A stretch of DNA of 64,000 nucleotides. Origin: Streptomyces sp. DvalAA-43 (lineage in GTDB: Bacteria > Actinomycetota > Actinomycetes > Streptomycetales > Streptomycetaceae). The DNA lies in the NCBI RefSeq assembly GCF_900091725.1, contig NZ_FMBW01000044.1, positions 124,001 through 188,000 of the forward strand. The letters are read 5' to 3'. This document shows, one piece after another, positions 39,283 through 48,093 of this stretch (the first letter of the stretch is position 1; the number at the start of each line of letters is the position of its first letter). The translations under genes and the position numbers were made by a program. The notes beneath the pieces were generated by a model. That model was not told the DNA's origin. It ran no database searches and worked only from the letters and a program-made list of their open reading frames with translations.

Positions 39283-40419
39283 GTGGCCACGGACTACTAC
39301 GCCGTACTCGGCGTACGCCGCGACGCATCTCAGGACGAGATCAAGAAGGCATTCCGTCGGCTCGCTCGCGAGCTGCACCCGGATGTGAACCCCGATCCGA
39401 AGACCCAGGAGCGGTTCAAGGAGATCAACGCCGCCTACGAGGTGCTGTCGGACCCGCAGAAGAAGCAGGTCTACGACCTCGGCGGCGACCCGCTGTCCGC
39501 CTCCGGCGGCGGTGGCGCGGGCGGATTCGGACAGGGTGGCTTCGGCAACTTCTCCGACATCATGGACGCGTTCTTCGGTACGACGTCGCAGCGCGGACCC
39601 CGTTCGCGCACCCGGCGCGGCCAGGACGCGATGATCCGTCTGGAGATCGATCTCGCCGAGGCCGCGTTCGGCACCACCAAGGACATCCAGGTCGACACGG
39701 CCGTCGTCTGCACGACGTGCAGCGGCGAGGGCGCCGCCCCCGGCACCTCCGCCCAGACCTGTGACATGTGCCGCGGCCGCGGCGAGGTCTCCCAGGTCAC
39801 CCGGTCCTTCCTCGGCCAGGTCATGACCTCGCGGCCCTGCCCGCAGTGCCAGGGCTTCGGCACGGTCGTGCCGACCCCGTGCCCGGAGTGCGCCGGCGAC
39901 GGCCGCATCCGTTCGCGGCGCACGCTCACCGTGAAGATCCCCGCCGGTGTCGACAACGGCACCCGCATCCAGCTCGCGGGCGAGGGCGAGGTCGGCCCCG
40001 GCGGCGGCCCGGCCGGCGATCTGTACGTGGAGATCCACGAGCTCTCGCACGCGGTGTTCCAGCGCCGGGGCGACGATCTGCACTGCACGGTCACCATCCC
40101 CATGACGGCGGGCGCGCTCGGCACCAAGGTGCCGCTGGAGACGCTCGACGGCCTGGAGGAGGTCGACATCCGGCCGGGCACCCAGTCCGGCCAGTCGGTC
40201 CCGCTGCACGGACGCGGCATCACGCATCTGCGGGGCGGCGGGCGCGGCGATCTGATCGTGCACGTCGAGGTGATGACTCCGACGAAGCTGGACCCGGAGC
40301 AGGAACGGCTGCTGCGGGAGCTGTCGAAGATGCGGGGTGAGGAGCGGCCCACCGGCCAGTTCCAGCCCGGCCAGCAGGGGCTGTTCTCCCGGCTTAAGGA
40401 CGCGTTCAACGGCCGCTGA
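39283..40419 (+). CDS. dnaJ: Chaperone DnaJ (type I)
   Basis: Co-chaperone that loads substrates on DnaK and stimulates its ATPase. The 378-residue protein has the J domain (4-70) with HPD, a Gly/Phe linker, four zinc-finger repeats of the CxxCxGxG type (CTTCSGEG, CDMCRGRG, CPQCQGFG, CPECAGDG), and the two beta-barrel substrate domains. The GTG start directly follows the hrcA stop codon, so it belongs to the CIRCE-controlled operon. Streptomyces usually has a second dnaJ next to dnaK, so this is likely the dnaJ2 copy. Confidence 0.95.
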   Translation: MATDYYAVLGVRRDASQDEIKKAFRRLARELHPDVNPDPKTQERFKEINAAYEVLSDPQKKQVYDLGGDPLSASGGGGAGGFGQGGFGNFSDIMDAFFGTTSQRGPRSRTRRGQDAMIRLEIDLAEAAFGTTKDIQVDTAVVCTTCSGEGAAPGTSAQTCDMCRGRGEVSQVTRSFLGQVMTSRPCPQCQGFGTVVPTPCPECAGDGRIRSRRTLTVKIPAGVDNGTRIQLAGEGEVGPGGGPAGDLYVEIHELSHAVFQRRGDDLHCTVTIPMTAGALGTKVPLETLDGLEEVDIRPGTQSGQSVPLHGRGITHLRGGGRGDLIVHVEVMTPTKLDPEQERLLRELSKMRGEERPTGQFQPGQQGLFSRLKDAFNGR

Positions 40420-40443
40420 GCGGTCTGCCGCACCCTTTCCGGA

Positions 40444-40508
40444 CGCCGGACGGGCCCGCTCGGCGGGCCCGTCCGGCGTTTGAGCGCAGAGCCCGTCCGG
40501 CGTTTGAG
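40444..40508 (+). terminator. dnaJ terminator with repeated tail
   Basis: A perfect 15-bp stem, CGCCGGACGGGCCCG (40444-40458) with CGGGCCCGTCCGGCG (40464-40478), followed by TTTGAG. The tail TCCGGCGTTTGAG (40472-40484) is repeated at 40496-40508. It is the reverse complement of the core found in the interspersed repeats at 36.4 and 46.5 kb. Confidence 0.75.
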
Positions 40509-40567
40509 TACAAAGCGGACCCCGTCCCGCGCTCCCCGGGCCGCGCGGGACGTGACACGATGCGGTC

Positions 40568-41644
40568 ATGTCATCCGCGTTGACCGATCTCTGCCGGTAT
40601 CCGATCGTTCAGGCCCCGATGGCGGGGGGCGCGTCCTCCCCGCAGCTCGTCGCGGCCGTCTCCGAGGCGGGCGGGCTCGGATTCCTCGCCGCCGGGTACA
40701 AGACGGCGGACGGCATGTACCACGAGATCAAACAGCTGAGAGGGCTGACCGGTCAGCCCTTCGGCGTCAATCTCTTCATGCCGCAGCCGGCCCTCGCCGA
40801 CCCGAGCGCCGTCGAGGTGTACCGGCACCAGCTCGCGGGCGAGGCCGCCTGGTACGAGACCCCGCTCGGCGACCCGGACGCCAGCGGGGGCGACGACGGC
40901 TACGAGGCCAAGCTGGCCATCCTCCTGGAGGACCCGGTCCCGGCCGTCTCGTTCACCTTCGGCTGCCCGACCCGTGACACCCTCGACGCGTTCGCCGGTG
41001 TCGGCACGTACACCCTTGTGACGGTGACCACGCCCGAGGAGGCCCAGACCGCCCAGTGGGCGGGCGCCGACGCGGTCTGCGTCCAGGGCGTCGAGGCGGG
41101 CGGCCACCAGTCCACCCACCGCGACGACCCGCAGGCCGACGGTGCCGGGATCGGACTGCTCTCGCTGGTCGCCCAGGTCCGCGAGACCGTGCAGATCCCG
41201 ATCGTCGCGACGGGCGGGCTGATGCGCGGGTCCCAGATCGCCGCGGTGCTCGCCGCGGGCGCCGAGGCGGCGCAGCTCGGTACGGCGTTCCTCGCCTGCC
41301 CCGAGTCCGGGGCGAGCCCGCTGCACAAGCAGGCCCTGACCAACCCGCTGTTCGTGCGGACCGCCCTGACCCGGGCGTTCTCCGGCCGCCCGGCCCGCGG
41401 TCTGGTCAACCGGTTCATGCGCGAGCACGGCCCGTACGCCCCCGCCGCCTATCCGCAGGTCCACTATCTGACCGCCGGGCTGCGCAAGGCGGCGGCGAAG
41501 GCCGGGGACGCGCAGGGCATGGCCCTCTGGGCGGGCCAGGGGCACCGGATGGCACGCGAGCTGCCCGCAGGCCGGCTGGTCCGGCTGCTCGCCGAAGAAC
41601 TGGACGCCGCACGGACGGCAGTGAGCACAGGGAGTACGCAGTGA
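40568..41644 (+). CDS. Nitronate monooxygenase family protein
   Basis: FMN-dependent TIM-barrel oxidoreductase of the 2-nitropropane dioxygenase/nitronate monooxygenase family, 358 residues, likely detoxifying propionate-3-nitronate or a related nitronate. Visible are IVQAPMAGGAS at the start, the flavin-binding GVEAGGHQSTHR, IVATGGLMRGSQIAAVLAAG and LGTAFLACPES. ATG 40568 is the start. Its TGA overlaps the rsmE GTG start, so the two are translationally coupled. Confidence 0.92.
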   Translation: MSSALTDLCRYPIVQAPMAGGASSPQLVAAVSEAGGLGFLAAGYKTADGMYHEIKQLRGLTGQPFGVNLFMPQPALADPSAVEVYRHQLAGEAAWYETPLGDPDASGGDDGYEAKLAILLEDPVPAVSFTFGCPTRDTLDAFAGVGTYTLVTVTTPEEAQTAQWAGADAVCVQGVEAGGHQSTHRDDPQADGAGIGLLSLVAQVRETVQIPIVATGGLMRGSQIAAVLAAGAEAAQLGTAFLACPESGASPLHKQALTNPLFVRTALTRAFSGRPARGLVNRFMREHGPYAPAAYPQVHYLTAGLRKAAAKAGDAQGMALWAGQGHRMARELPAGRLVRLLAEELDAARTAVSTGSTQ

Positions 41645-42387
41645 CCGCACCGGTCTTCGTCGTCGAACAGGTCCCCGGCGGACCCGGGTTCGTCCTGGAG
41701 GGGCCCGAGGGCAGGCACGCCGTGTCGGTGAAGCGGCTGCGCGCCGGTGAGGACGTCGTGCTCACCGACGGGCGCGGCCACTGGACGGAAGGCACCGTCC
41801 TGGCCGCCGAGGGCAAGGACCGGCTCGTCGTCACCGATCTGACCGGGATCCGGGAGGAGCCCCTGCCCGCTCCCCGCATCACCGTCGTCCAGGCCCTGCC
41901 CAAGGGCGACCGGGGCGAGGTCGCCGTGGAGACGATGACGGAGACCGGCGTCGACGCGATCGTGCCCTGGCAGGCGGCGCGCTGCATCACCCAGTGGAAG
42001 GGTGACCGCGGCCTCAAGTCCCTGGCGAAGTGGCGCAACACCGCCCGGGAGGCGGGCAAGCAGTCCCGCCGGGTGCGCTTCCCCGACGTGGCCGACGCGA
42101 TGACGACCAAGCAGGTCGCCGCGCTGCTGGCCACGGCGGACTTCGCCGCCGTCCTGCACGAGGACCGGGGACACGACAGCGAGCCGCTGGCCACCGTCCC
42201 GCTCCCCGACCGGGGCGAGATCGTGCTGGTCGTCGGCCCCGAGGGCGGTGTGTCGCCGGACGAGCTGGCGCTCTTCGCCGACGCGGGCGCCCGGACCTGC
42301 CGGCTCGGGGCGAGCGTGCTGCGCACCTCCACGGCGGGCACGGCGGCGACGGCACTGCTGCTGGGGCGGACCGGCCGCTGGTCGTGA
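41641..42387 (+). CDS. rsmE: 16S rRNA (uracil-1498-N3)-methyltransferase
   Basis: SPOUT-class methyltransferase modifying U1498 of 16S rRNA, 248 residues. An N-terminal PUA-like domain (EGRHAVSVKRLRAGEDVVLTDG) precedes the trefoil-knot domain with AM binding loops VGPEGGVSPDEL and RLGASVLRTSTA. GTG 41641 overlaps the preceding stop by four bases. A 20-base direct repeat spans its stop codon and recurs 43 bases on. Confidence 0.95.
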   Translation: MTAPVFVVEQVPGGPGFVLEGPEGRHAVSVKRLRAGEDVVLTDGRGHWTEGTVLAAEGKDRLVVTDLTGIREEPLPAPRITVVQALPKGDRGEVAVETMTETGVDAIVPWQAARCITQWKGDRGLKSLAKWRNTAREAGKQSRRVRFPDVADAMTTKQVAALLATADFAAVLHEDRGHDSEPLATVPLPDRGEIVLVVGPEGGVSPDELALFADAGARTCRLGASVLRTSTAGTAATALLLGRTGRWS

Positions 42388-42561
42388 GAGAGGTCCGGTC
42401 GTTGGTTGCGAGACCGGCCGCTGGTCGTGAGTCGGGCCGCTGTTCGTGGGGCCGGTCGGCAACTGCCGGTCGGCCGGAGTTCTTTCGTGCGCCCCGGCGG
42501 CGCCCCCTGGTGCGACCGCACGCCGTTACCGTCCGGTGGGTAACGGTGGGAAGCTGCCCGT

Positions 42562-43095
42562 ATGTGGACATCAAGGGCATGGGGTCAGGGACGGGAACGG
42601 CGCTTTCTGGCCGTGTCCGCACTCGTGGTCGCGGCGGTGGCCGGGGTCACCGCCTGTGAGCCCGCGAACGGGCTGAATTCCGCGTCCATCGCGGTGACCA
42701 CCGGCCGGGTCGGCACCGGCGCGCTGGAGCGCAACGGGGTCGATGTGCAGTGGCTGAGCTGTACCGCCGGAGCCGACGGGGACCGGGCGTGGGGCGCGTC
42801 GCCCGCCGCGACCGTGCGCCGGGTCGCGAACGTGGACTGCAACGGCAGGACCGGGAAGGGAGAGACCATCACCCTCACCGGCAAGGTGACCCAGGAGCTC
42901 GGCGGGCGGTGCGTGCGGGGGGACCTGACCGCGAGGACGGGCGGGAAGGACGTCTTCCGGGCGGACGTGCTCGGCAACTGCGACGCCGCCCCCTCGACCG
43001 CCGTGCTGAATCCGCTGCCGGCCGGTGGCGGCGCCGCCGTCCGGCCGGCCGTCACGGTCACGGTGACGGTGACCGAAACGCCCCTGGGCAAGTGA
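42562..43095 (+). CDS. Putative secreted lipoprotein
   Basis: A 177-residue exported protein, ATG 42562. A basic N-region (RGRERRF-like) and hydrophobic stretch lead to a lipobox, VTAC (29-32), so Cys32 is the likely lipidated residue. The mature part is small, with three further Cys (SCTAG, DCNGR, RCVRG, NCDAA region) that could form disulfides, and it ends in a Thr/Val run, VTVTVTVTETPLGK. No family is recognised. It lies between rsmE and the tricorn-type gene, same strand. Confidence 0.8.
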   Translation: MWTSRAWGQGRERRFLAVSALVVAAVAGVTACEPANGLNSASIAVTTGRVGTGALERNGVDVQWLSCTAGADGDRAWGASPAATVRRVANVDCNGRTGKGETITLTGKVTQELGGRCVRGDLTARTGGKDVFRADVLGNCDAAPSTAVLNPLPAGGGAAVRPAVTVTVTVTETPLGK

Positions 43096-43175
43096 GTCCG
43101 TCCGGCGCGCGGCGGCCCGTCGGACTCCGGCCAACCCGGTTACGCGGAACAGGACCGCGGCCTAGGGTGACCGAT

Positions 43176-46100
43176 GTGACGCAGCCTGCCTACCTCCGAT
43201 ACCCCCATGTCCAGGGCGATTCGATCGCCTTCACCGCCGAGGACGATGTCTGGCTGGCGCCGCTGGACGGCGGCCGGGCCTGGCGCGTCAGCGCCGACAA
43301 CCGGCCGGTCACCCACCCGCGGATATCGCCGGACGGAACCCGGGTCGCCTGGACGTCCACCCGGGACGGAGCACCCGAGGTGCACATCGCCCCGGCCGAC
43401 GGCGGACCCTCCGAGCGGCTCACCTACTGGGGCGACGCGCGGACCGCCGTCCACGGCTGGACGCCCGGGGGCGAGGTGCTGGTCGTCAGCGCCCAGGGAC
43501 AGGCCTCGCTCCGGCGCACCTGGGCCAGGGCCCTCCCGGTCGACGGCGGACCGGCGCGGACCCTGCCGTACGGGCCGGTCGGCTCGGTCGCGTACGGGCC
43601 CGGCGGCCGGGTCCTGCTGCTCTCGGTCACCATGGGGCGCGAGGCCGCCACCTGGAAGCGCTACCGGGGCGGCACGGCGGGCAAGCTGTGGATCGAGCAG
43701 GAGCCCGCGGCGGCGGACGGCCCGGCGGAGTTCGTACGGCTCCACGCGGAGCTCGACGGGAACATCGAGTGCCCGATGTGGGTGGGCGGGCGCATCGCCT
43801 TCCTCTCCGACCACGAGGGCGCCGGCGCGGTCTACTCCTCGCTCCCGGACGGCTCCGACCTGCGCCGCCACACCGGCGTCGAGGGCTTCTACGCCCGCCA
43901 CGCGACCTCCGACGGCACCCGCGTCGCCTACGCCTCGGCCGGTGAACTCTGGCTGCTGGACGGCCTCGGAGGCGACGGACCCCGCCGCCTCGACATCCGG
44001 CTCGGCGGCCAGCGCGCCGACCTCCAGCCGCACCCCGTGCACGCCGGCAGCCATCTCGACGCCGCCTCCCCGGACCGTACCGGCCGGGGCAGCGCCGTAG
44101 GGACGCGCGGCGCCGTCCACTGGGTCACCCACCGCGGGGGCCCGGCCCGCGCACTCGCCGTCGAACCCGGCGTACGGGCCAGACTGCCCCGCGCCTTCCA
44201 GGCCGACGGCGACCAGCACGCCGTCTGGGTCACCGACGCCGAGGGCGACGACGCCCTGGAGTGCGCCCCCGCCACCGGCACCGCCCCCGGCGCCGTACCG
44301 CGCCGCCTCGCCGCCGGCCGCATCGGCAGGGTCCTCGAACTGGTCCCCGCCCCCGACGGCAGCCGGTTCGCCGTCGCCGCGCACGACGGGCGGATCCTGA
44401 TCGTCGAGCGGGAGAGCGGCGAGGTCCACGAGGTGGACCGCAGCGAGCACGGCGACGCCTCCGGCCTCGTCTTCTCGCCCGACTCCTCCTGGCTCGCCTG
44501 GTCCCACCCCGGGCCCGGTCCGCTCAGCCTGCTCAAGCTCGCGCACCTCGCCGATCTGTCGGTCGCCGAGGCCACACCGCTGCGCTTCCGGGATTTCGCC
44601 CCCGCGTTCACCGGCGACGGCAAGCACCTGGCGTTCCTCTCCGAGCGGTCCTTCGACCCGGTCTACGACGCCCATGTCTTCGACCTGGCGTTCCTCGGCA
44701 CCTGCCGCCCGTATCTGCTGACGCTCGCCGCCACCACGCCCTCCCCGTTCGGGCCGCAGCGCCACGGCCGCCCGACCGAGAAGGAGAAGGGCGGCGGCGA
44801 GGGCGATCAGGACAACCCGACCGCGCTGCCCGTCACCCGGATCGACCTCGAAGGGCTCGCCGACCGGATCGTGCCGCTGCCCGTCGAGGCCGGCAGCTAC
44901 TCCACACTGCGCGCCGCGAAGGACGGGCTGCTGTGGCTGAACCACCCGGTGACCGGGGTGCTCGGCACGAGCGCCGCCACCCCCGACTCCGGGCGGCCCG
45001 AGACCGTCCTGGAGCGGTACGACCTGGAGAAGCTGCGCTGCGAGGAACTCGCCTCGGGCGTCTCGGACTTCGCGGTCAGCGGGGATGGCAAGCGGCTCGT
45101 CCTGCACACCCGGGGCAAGCTGCGCGTCGTGCCGTCCGACAGCCATGTCGCGGCCGATGACGACGACGGCGGCAGCGACGGCGGCGTCACCGTCGACCTC
45201 TCCCGGATCCGGCGGATCCTCGAACCCGCCGCCGAATGGCGCCAGATGTACGACGAGGCCGGGCGCATCATGCGGGACAACTTCTGGCGCCCCGACATGG
45301 GCGGCCTCGACTGGGACGGAGTCCTGGAGCGCTACCGCCCGGTGCTGGAGCGGGTCGCCACCCACGACGACCTGATGGACCTGCTCTGGGAGGTCCACGG
45401 GGAACTCGGCACCTCGCACGCCTATGTGATCCCGTCCGATGGATGGCGCGACGAATCGGCCCGCCAGGGGCTGCTCGGTGCGGACATCTCCCGTACGGAC
45501 GAGGGCGGTTGGCGCATCGACCGGATCCTGCCGTCCGAGACCTCCGACCCGGAGGCCCGCTCGCCGCTCACCGCGCCCGGGGTGGCGGTACGCCCCGGTG
45601 ATGTGATCCTCGCCGTCGACGGCTGCCCGGTCGACCCGGTGGCCGGGCCCGGACCGCTGCTCACCGGCTCGGCCGACAAGCCGGTCGAGCTGACCGTCTC
45701 GCCGGCGGGCGGCGGCGACCCCCGTCATGTCGTCGTCGTACCGGTCGCCGACGAGGAGGCGCTGCGCTACCACGCGTGGGTCGCCGACCGGCGGGCCCAT
45801 GTGCACGAGCGGTCCGGCGGACGCCTCGGCTATCTCCACATCCCCGACATGGTCGGCTCGGGCTGGGCGCAGCTCCACCGCGATCTGCGCGTCGAGGTGG
45901 CCCGTGAGGGGCTGGTCGTGGACGTCCGGGAGAACCGCGGCGGCCACATCTCGCAGCTGATCGTGGAGAAGCTCGCCCGCCGTGTCGTCGGCTGGGACGT
46001 GCCGCGCGGTATGCGGCCGTTCAGCTACCCGCAGGACGCGCCGCGCGGCCCCGTGGTCGCGGTGGCCAACGAGTTCTCCGGCTCGGACGGCGACATCGTG

Positions 46101-46421
46101 AACGCCGCGATCAAGGCGCTGCGCATCGGGCCGGTCGTCGGCACCCGGACCTGGGGCGGTGTGGTCGGCATCGACAGCAAGTACCGGCTGGTGGACGGGA
46201 CGTTGGTCACCCAGCCCAAGTACGCGTTCTGGTTCGAGGGCTATGGCTGGGACGTGGAGAACCGCGGGGTCGATCCCGATGTCGAGGTCGTGATGGCGCC
46301 GCAGGACCATGTGGCGGGGCGGGATCCGCAGTTGGACGAGGCGATCCGGATCGCGCTTGCGTCGCTGGCGGAGACGCCGGCGGTGCGCGCGCCGGAGTTG
46401 CCGGTGTTGCCGGAGGCGTAG
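43176..46421 (+). CDS. Tricorn-type serine protease
   Basis: Large cytoplasmic peptidase of 1081 residues that trims oligopeptides, for instance proteasome products. Domain order fits the family: N-terminal six- and seven-bladed beta-propellers (about 1-680), a helical region, a PDZ domain (about 770-850) and a C-terminal S41 tail-specific peptidase domain. The nucleophile region reads ANEFSGSDGDIVNAAIK with Ser in FSGSDG, and DVRENRGGH precedes it. GTG 43176 has AGGGTGA five bases upstream; GTG 43167 is in frame. An insertion rich in Lys/Glu/Gly lies near residue 535. Confidence 0.93.
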   Translation: MTQPAYLRYPHVQGDSIAFTAEDDVWLAPLDGGRAWRVSADNRPVTHPRISPDGTRVAWTSTRDGAPEVHIAPADGGPSERLTYWGDARTAVHGWTPGGEVLVVSAQGQASLRRTWARALPVDGGPARTLPYGPVGSVAYGPGGRVLLLSVTMGREAATWKRYRGGTAGKLWIEQEPAAADGPAEFVRLHAELDGNIECPMWVGGRIAFLSDHEGAGAVYSSLPDGSDLRRHTGVEGFYARHATSDGTRVAYASAGELWLLDGLGGDGPRRLDIRLGGQRADLQPHPVHAGSHLDAASPDRTGRGSAVGTRGAVHWVTHRGGPARALAVEPGVRARLPRAFQADGDQHAVWVTDAEGDDALECAPATGTAPGAVPRRLAAGRIGRVLELVPAPDGSRFAVAAHDGRILIVERESGEVHEVDRSEHGDASGLVFSPDSSWLAWSHPGPGPLSLLKLAHLADLSVAEATPLRFRDFAPAFTGDGKHLAFLSERSFDPVYDAHVFDLAFLGTCRPYLLTLAATTPSPFGPQRHGRPTEKEKGGGEGDQDNPTALPVTRIDLEGLADRIVPLPVEAGSYSTLRAAKDGLLWLNHPVTGVLGTSAATPDSGRPETVLERYDLEKLRCEELASGVSDFAVSGDGKRLVLHTRGKLRVVPSDSHVAADDDDGGSDGGVTVDLSRIRRILEPAAEWRQMYDEAGRIMRDNFWRPDMGGLDWDGVLERYRPVLERVATHDDLMDLLWEVHGELGTSHAYVIPSDGWRDESARQGLLGADISRTDEGGWRIDRILPSETSDPEARSPLTAPGVAVRPGDVILAVDGCPVDPVAGPGPLLTGSADKPVELTVSPAGGGDPRHVVVVPVADEEALRYHAWVADRRAHVHERSGGRLGYLHIPDMVGSGWAQLHRDLRVEVAREGLVVDVRENRGGHISQLIVEKLARRVVGWDVPRGMRPFSYPQDAPRGPVVAVANEFSGSDGDIVNAAIKALRIGPVVGTRTWGGVVGIDSKYRLVDGTLVTQPKYAFWFEGYGWDVENRGVDPDVEVVMAPQDHVAGRDPQLDEAIRIALASLAETPAVRAPELPVLPEA

Positions 46422-46443
46422 GGGGCGGGGTGCGGTGGGTGTC

Positions 46444-46634
46444 CGCTGCGGGGTGCGCCTGCGGCGGGCTTGTTCCCCTGCCCCGCCCCTTCCCGTAACC
46501 GGGGGCTCTGCCCCCGGACCCCCGCTCCTCAAACACCGGAGGGGCTGGGGATGTCCGCCGAAGGTGGCCGAGATCTCCGCCGGGGTGGCCGGGGATGTCC
46601 GCCGGAGGGGCTGAAGAGGCCCCCGAGGGGCCGG
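46444..46634. repeat. Interspersed intergenic repeat, copy B
   Basis: Bases 46444-46547 match copy A at 36335-36438 with four differences. The hairpin CCGGGGGC (46499-46506) with GCCCCCGG (46510-46517) is intact. An extra 60-base segment with repeated GGATGTCCGCCG words interrupts the end, after which the AAGAGGCCCCCGAGGGG tail resumes. It fills the 328-base gap between the tricorn gene and the HIT gene; nothing else is seen there. Confidence 0.8.
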
Positions 46635-46749
46635 GATGTCCGCCGGAGGGGGCAAGGTCCCTCGCAGGCGGCCCGATAGCATGCCGTACGGCGATCATCG
46701 CCACCGTCGCCGCCACCGTAATCGTGACCTTCTACCGAGGAGCCGCCCC

Positions 46750-47109
46750 ATGGCAGGAGAACCGCAGCCCGACTGCCTGTTCTGCAAGATCGTCTCGGGT
46801 GAGATCCCGGCCACCATCGTCCGCGAGACCGAAACCACCGTCGCCTTCCGGGACATCAACCCGCAGGCCCCCACCCACGTACTCGTCATTCCCCGCGTCC
46901 ACCACCCGGACGCCGCCGCGCTCGCCGCCGCCGAGCCGGCGATCGCCGCCGACGTCCTGCGTGAGACCGGGCAGGTCGCCGCCGACGAGAAGATCGTGGA
47001 CACCGGCTACCGGGTCGTCTTCAACACCGGCTCCGGCGCGGGCCAGACCGTCTTCCACGCGCACGCCCACGTCCTGGGCGGCCGCGGCCTCCAGTGGCCC
47101 CCCGGCTAG
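46750..47109 (+). CDS. HIT-family nucleotide hydrolase
   Basis: Histidine-triad protein of 119 residues, cytoplasmic, hydrolysing AMP-linked substrates such as adenosine phosphoramidates. The start DCLFCKIVSGEIPA and the triad HAHAHVLGG near the C-terminus are diagnostic. ATG 46750 follows GAGGAG. It is 18 bases upstream of the RNase Z gene and probably cotranscribed. Confidence 0.95.
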   Translation: MAGEPQPDCLFCKIVSGEIPATIVRETETTVAFRDINPQAPTHVLVIPRVHHPDAAALAAAEPAIAADVLRETGQVAADEKIVDTGYRVVFNTGSGAGQTVFHAHAHVLGGRGLQWPPG

Positions 47110-47127
47110 AACGGCCGATCGCACACC

Positions 47128-48036
47128 GTGTCCGTACGTGAACTCGTGGTCCTCGGCACCGCCAGCCAGGTCCCGACCAGACACCGCAACCACAACGGCT
47201 ATCTGCTGCGCTGGGACGGCGAGGGCATCCTCTTCGACCCCGGTGAGGGCACCCAGCGCCAGATGCTGCGGGCCGGGGTCGCCGCGCACGACATCGACCG
47301 GATCTGCGTCACGCACTTCCACGGCGACCACTCGCTGGGCCTGGCCGGGGTGATCCAGCGGATCAACCTCGACCAGGTCCCGCACCCGGTCACCGCGCAC
47401 TACCCGGCGAGCGGGCAGCACTTCTTCGAGCGGCTGCGGTACGCCACCGCCTACCGCGAGTCCGTCGAGCTGACCGAGGCCCCGGTCGCCGCCGACGGGG
47501 TGCTCGCCACCACCGACGCGTACACGCTCAGCACCCACCGGCTCTCGCACCCCGTCGAGTCGTACGGCTACCGGCTCGTCGAGCCCGACGGGCGCCGCAT
47601 GCTGCCCGCGAAACTCGCCGAGCACGGCATCAAGGGGCCGGACGTCGGCCGGATCCAGCGGGACGGCTCCCTCGGCGGCGTGACGCTCGACGACGTCTCC
47701 GAGCGCAGGCGCGGTCAGCGGTTCGCGTTCATCATGGACACGAGGCTCTGCGACGGCGTGCGGGTGCTCGCCGAGGGCTGCGATCTGCTGGTCATCGAGT
47801 CGACCTTCCTCGACGAGGACGAACGGCTCGCCACCGACCACGGCCATCTGACCGCCGGACAGGCGGCCCGGGTGGCCCGGGACGCGGGCGTACGGCACCT
47901 CGTGCTGACGCACTTCTCGCAGCGGTACGACGACCCGGCCGTCTTCGAGAACCAGGCCCGCGCGGCGGGGTTCGAGGGTGAACTGACCGTCGCCCAGGAC
48001 CTCGGCCGGGTCCCCGTGCCCAAGCGGCACCCCTGA
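47128..48036 (+). CDS. rnz: Ribonuclease Z-type metallo-beta-lactamase protein
   Basis: MBL-fold endonuclease expected to mature tRNA 3' ends, fitting a genome whose tRNA genes lack CCA. The 302-residue protein has LGTASQVPT at the start, the zinc motif THFHGDHSLGL, and the RNase Z-specific GHLTAGQAARVARDAGVRHL plus LTHFSQRY. Compared with classical RNase Z the exosite arm region is reduced but present (ESYGYRLVEPDGRRMLP). GTG 47128 is the start. Confidence 0.9.
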   Translation: MSVRELVVLGTASQVPTRHRNHNGYLLRWDGEGILFDPGEGTQRQMLRAGVAAHDIDRICVTHFHGDHSLGLAGVIQRINLDQVPHPVTAHYPASGQHFFERLRYATAYRESVELTEAPVAADGVLATTDAYTLSTHRLSHPVESYGYRLVEPDGRRMLPAKLAEHGIKGPDVGRIQRDGSLGGVTLDDVSERRRGQRFAFIMDTRLCDGVRVLAEGCDLLVIESTFLDEDERLATDHGHLTAGQAARVARDAGVRHLVLTHFSQRYDDPAVFENQARAAGFEGELTVAQDLGRVPVPKRHP

Positions 48037-48093
48037 ACACGACAGCACCGATCAGCACCGCATCAGCACCACCGTCTGTGAGCGTGAAAACCC

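Noticed and set aside
43140..46682. 1180-codon minus-strand frame opposite the tricorn-type gene
   Set aside because: Same GC-frame artefact; no recognisable domain, and it crosses the interspersed repeat.
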